Source of the DNA: Verrucomicrobiota bacterium
GTDB taxonomy: Bacteria; Verrucomicrobiota; Verrucomicrobiia; Limisphaerales; UBA9464
Direction of reading: 5' to 3'
Length of the DNA stretch: 43,772 bases
Assembly: GCA_016871805.1 (NCBI GenBank)
Contig: VHCG01000034.1
Location: forward strand, 1 to 43,772
Under the pieces are notes generated by a model, which had not been told where the DNA came from, searched no databases, and was given only the letters and a program-made list of their open reading frames with translations. Position 1 is the stretch's first letter, and each line of letters opens with the position of its first letter. The position numbers and the translations under genes are program-made. This document shows positions 1-7,089 of this stretch, in pieces.

Positions 1-733
1 TCGAAACAGCCCGCACCTCGAAGCCCAGATCCTCGTCGGCGATGAAACGCGAGAGGTCGGCAAATCCCGAGACCGGGTGTCCCAGTGCCGGGTCGAACGC
101 CGCCCGAAGTTCCACGGGATGGAGCCCGCGGCGGGACTCGATCCAGTCGAACAGTCCGTCGATCGACAGGTAGAGGCTCCACTGTTCCCTCGGCAGAGGC
201 AGTCCAGTGTCGACCGCGACGACCTCCACGACGACTCCGTCGCGAACCTGCACCTGGGCCCAGCCCCAGAACGGGCAGTTGCAGTTCCAACGGCACTCGA
301 ACCGATAGGTGGACACCCCCTGGCTTCTCCAACGTTGCCGTGCCTCCAGCCACTCCGCATGGAGTTCCTCCCACTCGAACAGGGAGGCCCGGAAGAACTG
401 GGACTCCGACCCCGAGCGGGGCAGCCGGACAGCCAACGAGATGCCCTCCGAGGAGGGGCTGATCGTGGCCGTCCTCCAGGTCGTCAGATCCCGGGAGACC
501 TCGATCCGGTATCGGCGCTCCCAGTCCGTGGTCAGGACCAGGTGGATGTCGGTTCCGATCAGGTCCAACGATTGGATGGGAGTGGCCTTGGAGGGGGCGC
601 CGTGGGTGACACCCAGGAGTGTCGCAATGAGGATAATCACGCTCCCGGAATGGCACCGGCGGCGGAGTGGATTCCTTTTCTGGGTGGCGGTCATCGGATC
701 GAGGAGGACCGAGATGGACGGGTTCCGGGTCAT
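1..733 (-). CDS. DUF6174-family secreted protein (partial, C-terminus off left edge)
   Basis: The reading frame is open from the ATG at 733 down to base 1 (244 residues visible), so the C-terminus lies outside the window. The start overlaps the trpD stop as ATGA (733-730), which suggests translational coupling; an alternative ATG lies at 694. Residues about 27-46 look like a signal peptide or membrane anchor. Residues 55-117 resemble the W...FFRAS beta domain seen in other secreted proteins of this window. Residues about 120-220 carry the YRFEC motif and cysteines C147, C151 and C153, with a following aromatic and glycine-rich turn, as in DUF6174. The biochemical function of DUF6174 is unknown to me. 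Linkage to trpD is probably positional, not functional. Confidence 0.72.
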   Translation of the reverse strand, partial: MTRNPSISVLLDPMTATQKRNPLRRRCHSGSVIILIATLLGVTHGAPSKATPIQSLDLIGTDIHLVLTTDWERRYRIEVSRDLTTWRTATISPSSEGISLAVRLPRSGSESQFFRASLFEWEELHAEWLEARQRWRSQGVSTYRFECRWNCNCPFWGWAQVQVRDGVVVEVVAVDTGLPLPREQWSLYLSIDGLFDWIESRRGLHPVELRAAFDPALGHPVSGFADLSRFIADEDLGFEVRAVS

Positions 734-1785
734 CCGGCTGCGATGGCTTCGACACGTACCGTGACCTTGCCGGAGTCGATCAGCTCACCGGCCCGTTCCC
801 AGCCCTCGACCATGCTCCGGACCACTCCAGCCACCATGAGGGCGGCGGAGGCGTTCAGCAGCACGGCGTCCCGCCTCGGTCCGCGATCCGTCCCGGCGAG
901 GATATCCCGGATGATCCGAGCGTTCTGCTGGGCGTCACCGCCGGCGAGGTCATCGAGGCGGGCAGGTTGCAGCGGGAAATCGGAGGCGGACCACTCGGTG
1001 CAGCTGAATCCGCGATCATGGTGGAACTCCGCGATCGTGTTCAGGCCGAGGGTGCTGAGTTCGTCGAGATGGGCCGGTTCGGATCCGGCACCGTTCGGAA
1101 CCTGCCCGCAGACCACCATCGCGCGTCGCAGACCGAGATCCTGAAGGGTCCGTGCGATGGGTTCACAGACCGTCGGCCTGGAGACGCCGACCAGCTGGCA
1201 GGTCGGCCGTGCAGGGTTCAGCAACGGGCCCAGGAAGTTGAACAGCGTGCGCTGCCCCCGCTCGGCGCAGAGCCGTCGGGCGGGTCCGATGTGCCGGAAG
1301 GCCGGATGGAACAGCGGAGCGAACAGGAACGCGAATCCGTGGCGCTCGAGGGAGTCGGCGGCGCGATCGGGTGGAAGCTCGATCGGGATGCCGAGGGCCT
1401 GCAGGACATCGGCACTACCGGACTGGGAGGTGATCGCCCGGTTGCCGTGCTTGGCCACGATGCATCCCGCTGCCGCGCAGACGAAGGCGACGGTCGTGGA
1501 GATGTTGAAGGTGTTCAGCCGATCCCCGCCCGTGCCACAGACGTCGAGGATCTCGCCCCGGCGGAGTGCCTCGCCGACGGGAACGGGGATCGACAGCGCC
1601 CTCAGTTCCCGCGCGAAGCCGGCCAGCTCTGCCGTCGTCTCGCCCTTCCGGGCCAAGGCCGTGAGGAAGGCCGCCTTGGTCTCGACGTCCGGTGCCGGAT
1701 CCGCGAGGGCCCCCACCGCCTCGGCAATCGCCGAGGCGTCGAGATTCTGGTTGCGGAGCAGATGGGCGGTCAGATCGGCCAGCAT
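730..1785 (-). CDS. trpD: Anthranilate phosphoribosyltransferase
   Basis: TrpD transfers the phosphoribosyl group of PRPP to anthranilate, the second committed step of tryptophan synthesis in the cytoplasm. The 351-residue length is typical. The sequence shows the family signatures in order: an N-terminal helical segment, CGTGGD followed by NTFNIST (PRPP and Mg binding), VAKHGNRAITSQSGSADVL (anthranilate and PRPP binding), and the central GPLLNP block. No other trp genes are adjacent. Downstream, its TGA overlaps the start of the DUF6174 gene by four bases. The start ATG at 1785 gives the expected N-terminus, although no strong Shine-Dalgarno sequence is visible. The 180 bp between it and the next rightward gene presumably hold divergent promoters. 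Confidence 0.95.
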   Translation of the reverse strand: MLADLTAHLLRNQNLDASAIAEAVGALADPAPDVETKAAFLTALARKGETTAELAGFARELRALSIPVPVGEALRRGEILDVCGTGGDRLNTFNISTTVAFVCAAAGCIVAKHGNRAITSQSGSADVLQALGIPIELPPDRAADSLERHGFAFLFAPLFHPAFRHIGPARRLCAERGQRTLFNFLGPLLNPARPTCQLVGVSRPTVCEPIARTLQDLGLRRAMVVCGQVPNGAGSEPAHLDELSTLGLNTIAEFHHDRGFSCTEWSASDFPLQPARLDDLAGGDAQQNARIIRDILAGTDRGPRRDAVLLNASAALMVAGVVRSMVEGWERAGELIDSGKVTVRVEAIAAG

Positions 1786-1964
1786 GCCTCGAAGGATGTG
1801 CCAGGCACCCCCCGGCCGGGAATCCGATAATGGCTCTCCTCAAGGGTAAGATCCCGCGGAACGCCCCCGTTGTGTGGTCGCGGAGTGCAGCGGATCCAGG
1901 ACCGGTCCACGTGCCAACCCACGCCAACAATCCGGACCTCCCGCTGCCTCGAGCGTCTACGTCT

Positions 1965-3265
1965 ATGAATTCAAGATCTCGTCGACTGGGTGGGCTGCTG
2001 GTGGCGGTGATGACCTGCGGGTATGGGCTGATGGCGGCTCCCGTCGTGGTCACCCACCCCCGCAATCAGGCTGTGTTTCTCGGTGATGTGGCGACCTTCC
2101 ACGTGGAGGCCAGCGGGGTCCCGCCTTTGACCTATCAATGGAGGCGGGACGGCGATGACCTGGAATCCGCCACGCAGCCGACGCTGTCCCTGCCTGCGGT
2201 GAGCCTCAAGGAGCTGGGTGACCATGTCGTGGTCGTCCGGGATGCAACGGGCGAGGCGATCAGCCGCCCTGCGTCGCTCCTGTTGGCGCGGTGGACCGAG
2301 CTGGCCGTGTTCGACAGCAGCATCTCCCTGGCAAGTGCATCCAGTGGGGACTCCTGGGTGGAGTCGTTCGCGGATCGGATGGGGTTGAACAAGGGCGGTC
2401 AGGTTCTGAACTTCGCCGCGTCCGGCTCCCACGGACCGGATGTCGCCAAACAGACCCAAGACTATCTCAAGAACCATTCGCCGGGCACGAACAGCCTGCT
2501 CGCGCCCTGGTGGGCGGGCATGACCGCGGAGCTGGCCCTGAACCGCTCCCCGGTGGATGCGGCCGTGTCCAACTACGTGGCGAACCTGACACTCCTGCTC
2601 GAGGCCGGGGCCAGGTCCTTCATCCTGCCCACGCTGCCCCCCTCGATCTCATTCCTGGGTTCAGCAACGACTATACGCGGAACCTCGACTACCCGGCCCT
2701 CAACACCCGGATGGAACATGAGATCGACACGCTGCGGACCCGGTACGGCCTCACCGTGTACCGCCATGACCACGCCCATCTTCTGGAACACATCCGGGGC
2801 AATCCGGCCGGGTATGGGTTCACCAATATCGTGGACGCCGCCCACCTGCATTGTCCTCCTGGCGATCCGGAACAGTTCCTGTGGTGGGATGGGGTCAATC
2901 CGACGGCTGCATTCCATCGTCTCATCGCCCGGATGACCCATGAGACGATCACTCCCCTCCTGAGACTCGACCTTCCCAAGGAGGATGGCTCCCGCGTGGT
3001 CACCACGGTGCTCAACTGGCGTGGCGGATCTCCGCCGTTCCGGGTCCAGACGACCCTCGATCTGATGCGGGTGCCATGGCATGGCGGAGAGACCCTCATG
3101 GAGCGCCAGGCCGGGATGCTCCTCATGGGCGACCCTGTGTTCTTCCGGATCCAGCAGTTGGGACAGCAGCGGTGGAAGCCTGCCGGCAGGCGAGTGCCGA
3201 GCGCTGAGGGTTCAGGTCGTTTGCAGCACGCGTGTTCCGGTCCACCGGCTGCAATTTCAGCCTGA
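1965..3265 (+). pseudogene. Ig-like domain plus GDSL/SGNH esterase-like protein, frameshifted
   Basis: From the ATG at 1965 the frame encodes a signal peptide (MNSRSRRLGG then a hydrophobic run), an Ig-like domain (about residues 25-107, YQWRRDG core), and an SGNH/GDSL lipase-like domain. The frame breaks at a run of six C at 2637-2642. Restoring one C joins LPTLPP to LDLIPGF and continues in the other frame to the stop at 3265. Key catalytic blocks are also degraded. Block I reads VFDSS, not FGDSL. Block V reads DGVNPT, not DGVHPT (Asn codon 2897-2899), so the catalytic His is missing. The C-terminal 100 residues resemble the accessory beta domain of secreted Verrucomicrobial proteins. Either a pseudogene or an inactive homolog with a sequencing indel. 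Confidence 0.75.
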
Positions 3266-3343
3266 ACCCTCAGCCCTCCACTCGCCTGACCGCGGGCGAG
3301 GCTGCGGGTTGGCGGGGCGTGGAGTCGGGTCTAGGCTCCGTCC

Positions 3344-3868
3344 ATGGACAATGCCTCCTGGGAAAAGCGGTTTCGGGAACTCCACAGCAGCGGAATGCGC
3401 GCGTGGACGGAGGGGCGACAATCCCCTCAGACGATGTTCTCGGGCGGGGATGCCGCCTTTCTCCAGGGCATCGGGTGCTCCTCCCAGGAACTGTTCGACT
3501 TCGTGGATGATCTCCAACGCTATGGGGAGCCCGACTACCCGACAGTGCTGGCGATCCAGACGGTCTGCAGGGATCACTTCCTGAACGAGCTGAAGGGACG
3601 TCGGTCGGGACGCACGGCACTGATGTCGGACCTGCCGGCCAAGACCGATGCCGTGGAGGGCATCCCGTGGCTGCCCCGTCTGATCGTGAAGGCTCGCCTC
3701 AAACTCCGCTGCGAGATGCCGTCGGACCTGATGTACGGTTGCGGCGGTGACCGGGCTTTCTTCCAGCAGGTGACCCTCACCCTGGCCGGATTCCTGGAGC
3801 TGGTCCGTGGGTTGGGAGCGGATGACCGGGAGATCATCGATGCGGTCAAGAGGGCCTGGAAGGCCTGA
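3344..3868 (+). CDS. DUF5069-like protein
   Basis: A 174-residue cytoplasmic protein without a signal peptide or membrane segment. The second half (about residues 107-174) has the pattern WLPRLIVKARLKL, then YGCGGD, a phenylalanine-rich turn and FLELVRGLGADD. This resembles DUF5069, a small domain of unknown function common in PVC bacteria. The N-terminal half (WEKRFRELHSSG, then LFDFVDDLQRYGEPDYPTVL) looks helical and is not recognised. The ATG at 3344 is chosen because it is the first start in the frame and gives a plausible soluble protein. It converges with the oxygenase gene with only ten bases between stops. The domain assignment is from memory of the motif, so moderate confidence. Confidence 0.72.
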   Translation: MDNASWEKRFRELHSSGMRAWTEGRQSPQTMFSGGDAAFLQGIGCSSQELFDFVDDLQRYGEPDYPTVLAIQTVCRDHFLNELKGRRSGRTALMSDLPAKTDAVEGIPWLPRLIVKARLKLRCEMPSDLMYGCGGDRAFFQQVTLTLAGFLELVRGLGADDREIIDAVKRAWKA

Positions 3869-3885
3869 GGACCTGCAGTCAGGCC
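3862..3885. terminator. Stem-loop shared by two convergent stop codons
   Basis: GGCCTGA (3862-3868) and TCAGGCC (3879-3885) form a perfect 7 bp stem with a 10-nt loop. The arms contain the stop codons of both convergent genes (TGA 3866-3868; TCA 3879-3881). There is no T-run, so intrinsic termination is uncertain. A bidirectional transcription barrier or 3'-end stabilising hairpin is the inference. Confidence 0.4.
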
Positions 3886-4688
3886 CTGTAGACCTTGGAT
3901 GAGGTTTCGACCCGGGAGCGTTTCAGGATGAGTTCCTCGATCTCCGGGTCACCCTTCTGGGCCTCGGTCGGGGCGTAGAGAGCGCGTCCACGCGGGTCGG
4001 CATCCTCGGGGGCCTCGCAGAGATAGTAGATGGCGAGGCTCTTGCGGGCATGGGTGTCCGGACAGGTGACGGTCCGGCTGAGTCCATGCCAGGAGTTCTG
4101 GGTGGTGTCGAAGATCAGGGCCCGGTTCATGGCCACCGGGCATTCCTTGGCCAGATCACCAGCCCGCCCGGTGTTGGGATCGACAGTCCAGAGCCCGAAG
4201 TCCCCACCCCAGGTGGACTGCCAGTCCTTGCAGAGATAGATGATGAGATTGAGCTTCCGTTGCAGTCCGATCTTCGGGTGTATGGAATAATCAAGGTGGG
4301 GGTTGAGCGTGCCTCCCGAGGCGTGGATGTGCCATCCGCCCCCATGAAGGCCGGGGTCCGAGCTGAGGGTGCAATTCGAGAACGGGTGGAACCGGGAGAC
4401 GAACTCGTGGCTGTTCAGAAAATTGAGAAGGGCGTAGGTATATTTGGGAAACTTGTTCCAATCGTTGAGCGCCTTCTTGTCCTCGAGCTTGTTCGAATAG
4501 ACGAACCAGTGTTCCCAATCGAACTCGGGAAACTCCTGGTAGACGAGGGGCAGCAGGTCGGCAGGCAGGAAGCTGTCGACCATGGAGTGTCGGAACGGCT
4601 TCGCATCGGCGTTGGCGACGAGTTTGTCCGCCTGGGCCAGAAGATGGGCTTTCCACTCTTTTGTGAGGATGTTGCTCTTGTCGGACAT
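3879..4688 (-). CDS. 2-oxoglutarate/Fe(II)-dependent oxygenase (prolyl 4-hydroxylase-like)
   Basis: A 269-residue protein starting MSDKSNILTKEW at the ATG 4688; longer in-frame starts up to 4970 give a low-complexity, unlikely N-terminus. The double-stranded beta-helix core shows the iron-binding HxD in LNPHLDYSIHP, the distal histidine in NSWHGLSR, and the 2-oxoglutarate-binding Arg in ARKSLAIYYL. This is the typical 2OG-FeII_Oxy_3 layout. Between them LNLIIYLCKDW and WGGDFGLW match the usual core strands. It probably hydroxylates a protein or small molecule, and the substrate cannot be read from the sequence. It is transcribed alone, convergent with the DUF5069-like gene. No signal peptide, so cytoplasmic. 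Confidence 0.85.
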   Translation of the reverse strand: MSDKSNILTKEWKAHLLAQADKLVANADAKPFRHSMVDSFLPADLLPLVYQEFPEFDWEHWFVYSNKLEDKKALNDWNKFPKYTYALLNFLNSHEFVSRFHPFSNCTLSSDPGLHGGGWHIHASGGTLNPHLDYSIHPKIGLQRKLNLIIYLCKDWQSTWGGDFGLWTVDPNTGRAGDLAKECPVAMNRALIFDTTQNSWHGLSRTVTCPDTHARKSLAIYYLCEAPEDADPRGRALYAPTEAQKGDPEIEELILKRSRVETSSKVYRA

Positions 4689-5012
4689 TGCACTGGGTTG
4701 GTTGGGGATGGTGGGAGCTGGTCGGTGGGGACCTGCTTGCGGGTGGGATGCCACCGGGGGCTTTCCTTGGAGTTGCGATGGCAAGCACCCCCCGGCTGTG
4801 AGGTTCTCGGTGGTCGGATGTCGGAGAGTGTGCCTTCTGAAAACCGGTTCAGGCAGGAGTGTCGCCATTTTGAATTCGATGGAGAGCAGGTTCCCGGCCA
4901 ACTGGAGATTCGGGGGGCTGGAGCTCGGCCGGATTATGATAACGGCGGTGCTGCGGCCCAATGGGTCCAACCACCCTGAATGGAGGCGAGTGGATTCCTG
5001 ACGACCAAAGCC
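4689..5012. other. Intergenic region upstream of the oxygenase gene
   Basis: This 324 bp stretch has no convincing gene on either strand. It should hold the promoter of the leftward oxygenase gene. A TATCAT-like hexamer on the minus strand near 4936-4942 is the only -10-like element I noticed, and it lacks a good -35. A small hairpin, GGTGG/CCACC, lies at 4742-4755. Nothing else stands out. Confidence 0.4.
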
Positions 5013-5465
5013 TCAGGGGCGACGGGCCTCGTCCCGGCGCCCCTGCCAGTAGGCCTCGAACACCCGGCGGATCTCGTCGCGGACCCGACGGAACACCTCC
5101 AGACGCTCCTCCTCGCTTCCCACGGCATGGGCCGGATCGTCGAAGGGCCAGTGGTGATGGTTCACCTGTCCCGGGTACCGCGGACAGACCTGGTCGGCGT
5201 TCCCGCAGACCGTGATCACCGTCTCCACGTCCTGCCCCAGGAATTCATCCATGTGCTTGGAGGTATGCGCTGAGATGTCGATGCCGATCTCGGACAGCAC
5301 CCGGATGGCCAGGGGATGGACATAGCCGCTGGGCTTGCTGCCCGCGCTGGCCACGCGGAAGTGGTTGCCGGCTGCGGCGCGGAGGAGGCCCTCGGCCATG
5401 TGGCTCCGGCAGGAGTTGCCGGTGCAGAGGACGAGGATCAGGGGTGCGGAGGCGGTTTTGCTCAT
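5013..5465 (-). CDS. arsC: Thioredoxin-coupled arsenate reductase
   Basis: A 150-residue protein of the low-molecular-weight phosphatase fold that reduces arsenate to arsenite. The P-loop CTGNSCRS gives the CX5R motif (Cys14, Arg20). Cys87 and Cys94 in [11 protein letters not shown] match the relay cysteines of the Staphylococcus-type, thioredoxin-dependent enzyme. The WPFDDP block supplies the general-acid Asp. All three catalytic cysteines are present, so this is a reductase and not a plain tyrosine phosphatase. It is the last gene of the leftward ars operon, 28 bp after the DUF6428 gene. Confidence 0.93.
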   Translation of the reverse strand: MSKTASAPLILVLCTGNSCRSHMAEGLLRAAAGNHFRVASAGSKPSGYVHPLAIRVLSEIGIDISAHTSKHMDEFLGQDVETVITVCGNADQVCPRYPGQVNHHHWPFDDPAHAVGSEEERLEVFRRVRDEIRRVFEAYWQGRRDEARRP

Positions 5466-5493
5466 CGGGGAGTGGGATGGGGGGATGACTTCC

Positions 5494-5958
5494 TCACGAA
5501 CGTGGCGTGGGCTTCCGAAAACCGATCGCTTCCGCCGGTGCGGGCTTCGGCAGGCATCGGTCCTGGGCGAGGCAGTCGGTGTGACGATGCTCGAGCTGTA
5601 GGGTGAGACAGTCGCCCTCCACCAGGATCGACTTCAGCGGCATCTGGGTCACGAATCCCACCTCGTGTTCGACATCCACATCAAGGTCCTCGCTTTCCAG
5701 GATGCCCTTCGCCTTGTCGAGGATGCCGAGCAGTTTGGCCGCGCCCAGACGGTGGTCGACGTCGTCTGCGACCCAGGTCTGGAGCCGGCAGAACCGGTCG
5801 TTTCGGAGGACACCGCCGCAGTCGATGAACCGCTTCTCGATCCGGGCAACCTCGGAGACAGGCGCGTGGGTGGCGAGTCCGGTGCCTTCGGGGAGCCGGA
5901 ACTGGATGCCCTTGTCGGGATGCCGTTCCAGGTGTCCACGGAGTTCGCGCACGGTCAT
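5494..5958 (-). CDS. DUF6428-like protein of the ars operon
   Basis: A 154-residue soluble protein starting [14 protein letters not shown] at the ATG 5958, whose first bases overlap the aquaporin stop (ATGA, 5958-5955). Recognisable segments are FRLPEGT near the N-terminus, [28 protein letters not shown] in the middle (with two cysteines), [10 protein letters not shown], and [13 protein letters not shown]. This matches my recollection of DUF6428, small proteins found beside arsR and arsC in Bacteroidota and Verrucomicrobiota. The function is unknown. The strict coupling to an aquaporin and an arsenate reductase suggests a role in arsenic handling, possibly metalloid binding. The cysteines at about residues 48, 57, 118 and 129 are candidates for that. 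Confidence 0.75.
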   Translation of the reverse strand: MTVRELRGHLERHPDKGIQFRLPEGTGLATHAPVSEVARIEKRFIDCGGVLRNDRFCRLQTWVADDVDHRLGAAKLLGILDKAKGILESEDLDVDVEHEVGFVTQMPLKSILVEGDCLTLQLEHRHTDCLAQDRCLPKPAPAEAIGFRKPTPRS

Positions 5959-6626
5959 GGGGTGTCCTTGGATGGGGTTGATGGGGTGGGCGGATGGAGG
6001 ATGTGGTGGAGCGGGAGGGCGAGGAGGGCGCCGACCGTGGGGGCGATGAGGTAGATCCAGATCTCTCCAAGGCGCCCTGAGACAAGCGCCGGGCCGAGGG
6101 AGCGGGCCGGGTTCATGGAGGCCCCGCAGATCGGTCCGGCGAAGAGGGCTTCGAGTCCGACCGTCGCGCCGATCGCGATCCCGGCCGTGATCCCCTTCTC
6201 CCGGGCTCCGGTGGACACCTGGAGAATGACCAGCATCAGGACGAGGGTCAGCACGACCTCCAAGATGAAGCTCTGTCCGGCGGATCCCGCGGGGAGCGTC
6301 GCCCCGAGCGTTTTCGACCCTGGGAACATATGGGACAGCAGCACGCTCGCGGTGGTGGCACCGAAGATCTGGGCCGCGAGATAGAGGGGCACCTCGCGTG
6401 CCGGGAACCGTCCCGCCGCGGTCAATGCCAGAGTCACCGCCGGGTTGAGGTGGGCCCCGCTCACGTCGCCAAACGTGTAGATCATCGCCGCGACGACGAG
6501 CCCGAACACCGCCGCGATCCCCGGATGGGTCACGACGCCGGACTGTGCCTGGTTCACCACGATCGCCCCGGTCCCGGCGAACACGAGAACGAACGTTCCC
6601 AGGAACTCGGCAAGCCCTCGTCTCAC
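5955..6626 (-). CDS. MIP/aquaporin-family channel (AqpS-like, arsenite efflux)
   Basis: A 223-residue integral membrane protein of the aquaporin fold with six hydrophobic segments and two re-entrant NPA motifs: HLNPAVT (NPA 61-63) and SMNPARS (NPA 172-174). In ars operons such channels (AqpS type) let arsenite flow out down its gradient after ArsC reduces arsenate, replacing ArsB or Acr3. No ArsB/Acr3 pump gene is in this operon, which fits that role. The start is a GTG at 6626 overlapping the arsR stop (GTGA), and its own stop overlaps the DUF6428 start. Both overlaps imply coupled translation. Solute selectivity is inferred from context only. Confidence 0.88.
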   Translation of the reverse strand: MRRGLAEFLGTFVLVFAGTGAIVVNQAQSGVVTHPGIAAVFGLVVAAMIYTFGDVSGAHLNPAVTLALTAAGRFPAREVPLYLAAQIFGATTASVLLSHMFPGSKTLGATLPAGSAGQSFILEVVLTLVLMLVILQVSTGAREKGITAGIAIGATVGLEALFAGPICGASMNPARSLGPALVSGRLGEIWIYLIAPTVGALLALPLHHILHPPTPSTPSKDTP

Positions 6627-7030
6627 GAGGTCCTCCCACTGCGAGCCTTCCCCCGGCAGTTGAAGCCCACACAGCAGATCCCGGATTGGCGGAGTTCCAA
6701 CCGCTGCTTCAGCCGCTTCCGATCCCGCACGAGCGGCGCATCACGGCGGATGGCGCTTCGGAAAGGATGGAACCAGCTGTCGATCATCGTCGCGGCCGCC
6801 GGGGTCAGAGCGTAGTAGCTCCATTTCCCCTCCTTCCGAGATCGGACGATCCCTGCCGCCCGGATCACCTGCAGATGGGTCGACAGCGTGGATTGGGTCA
6901 GGTCTAGCGCGTCGCAGAGCTCGCAGACGCAGAGCTCGCCCTGGCGGAGGGCCTCCACAATCCGGACCCGGTTTGGATCCGAAAGGAGTTTAGCAACGTT
7001 TACAAGGTCCTGGACGGTGGAAAAACACAT
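6623..7030 (-). CDS. arsR: ArsR-family arsenite-responsive repressor
   Basis: A 135-residue winged helix-turn-helix repressor heading the ars operon. The start is taken as the ATG at 7030; a TTG two codons upstream (7036) is also possible. The metalloid-sensing motif ELCVCELC sits in helix 3 (Cys34, Cys36, Cys39 from the ATG), as in the classic As(III)/Sb(III)-binding ArsR. It is followed by the recognition helix (LTQSTLSTHLQVIRAAGIV) and the wing (RKEGKWSYYAL). The C-terminus has an extra cysteine cluster (GICCVGFNC) that could form a second metal site. It should repress its own operon until arsenite binds. Confidence 0.92.
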   Translation of the reverse strand: MCFSTVQDLVNVAKLLSDPNRVRIVEALRQGELCVCELCDALDLTQSTLSTHLQVIRAAGIVRSRKEGKWSYYALTPAAATMIDSWFHPFRSAIRRDAPLVRDRKRLKQRLELRQSGICCVGFNCRGKARSGRTS

Positions 7031-7047
7031 CGGCAAACCCCGATATG
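7026..7047. promoter_or_regulatory. Inverted repeat over the arsR start, possible ArsR operator
   Basis: CACATCGG (7026-7033) and CCGATATG (7040-7047) form a 7/8 inverted repeat with a 6-nt spacer. It covers the arsR start codon. Autorepressors often bind such sites at the 5' end of their operon. Assignment is by position only; no consensus for this phylum was available to compare. Confidence 0.35.
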
Positions 7048-7055
7048 AAAGGCCA

Positions 7056-7089
7056 CCCCGGAGGTGCGATCAAGCGTTGAACTCCGGGG
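7056..7089 (-). terminator. Inverted repeat between the S9 peptidase and arsR
   Basis: CCCCGGAG (7056-7063) and CTCCGGGG (7082-7089) are a perfect 8 bp inverted repeat with an 18-nt spacer, starting one base after the peptidase stop codon. There is no T-run. It could be a Rho-independent-like hairpin ending the peptidase mRNA, or an additional binding site in the arsR promoter; position fits both. Confidence 0.4.

Noticed and set aside
4050..4979. Long plus-strand open frame opposite the oxygenase
   Set aside because: It is antisense to the 2OG oxygenase, which has all its catalytic motifs, and the plus-strand product has no recognisable motif.
5494..6672. Long minus frame covering the aquaporin region
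   Set aside because: Its C-terminal part is the DUF6428 gene; the N-terminal part is out of frame with the aquaporin, which has clear NPA motifs.
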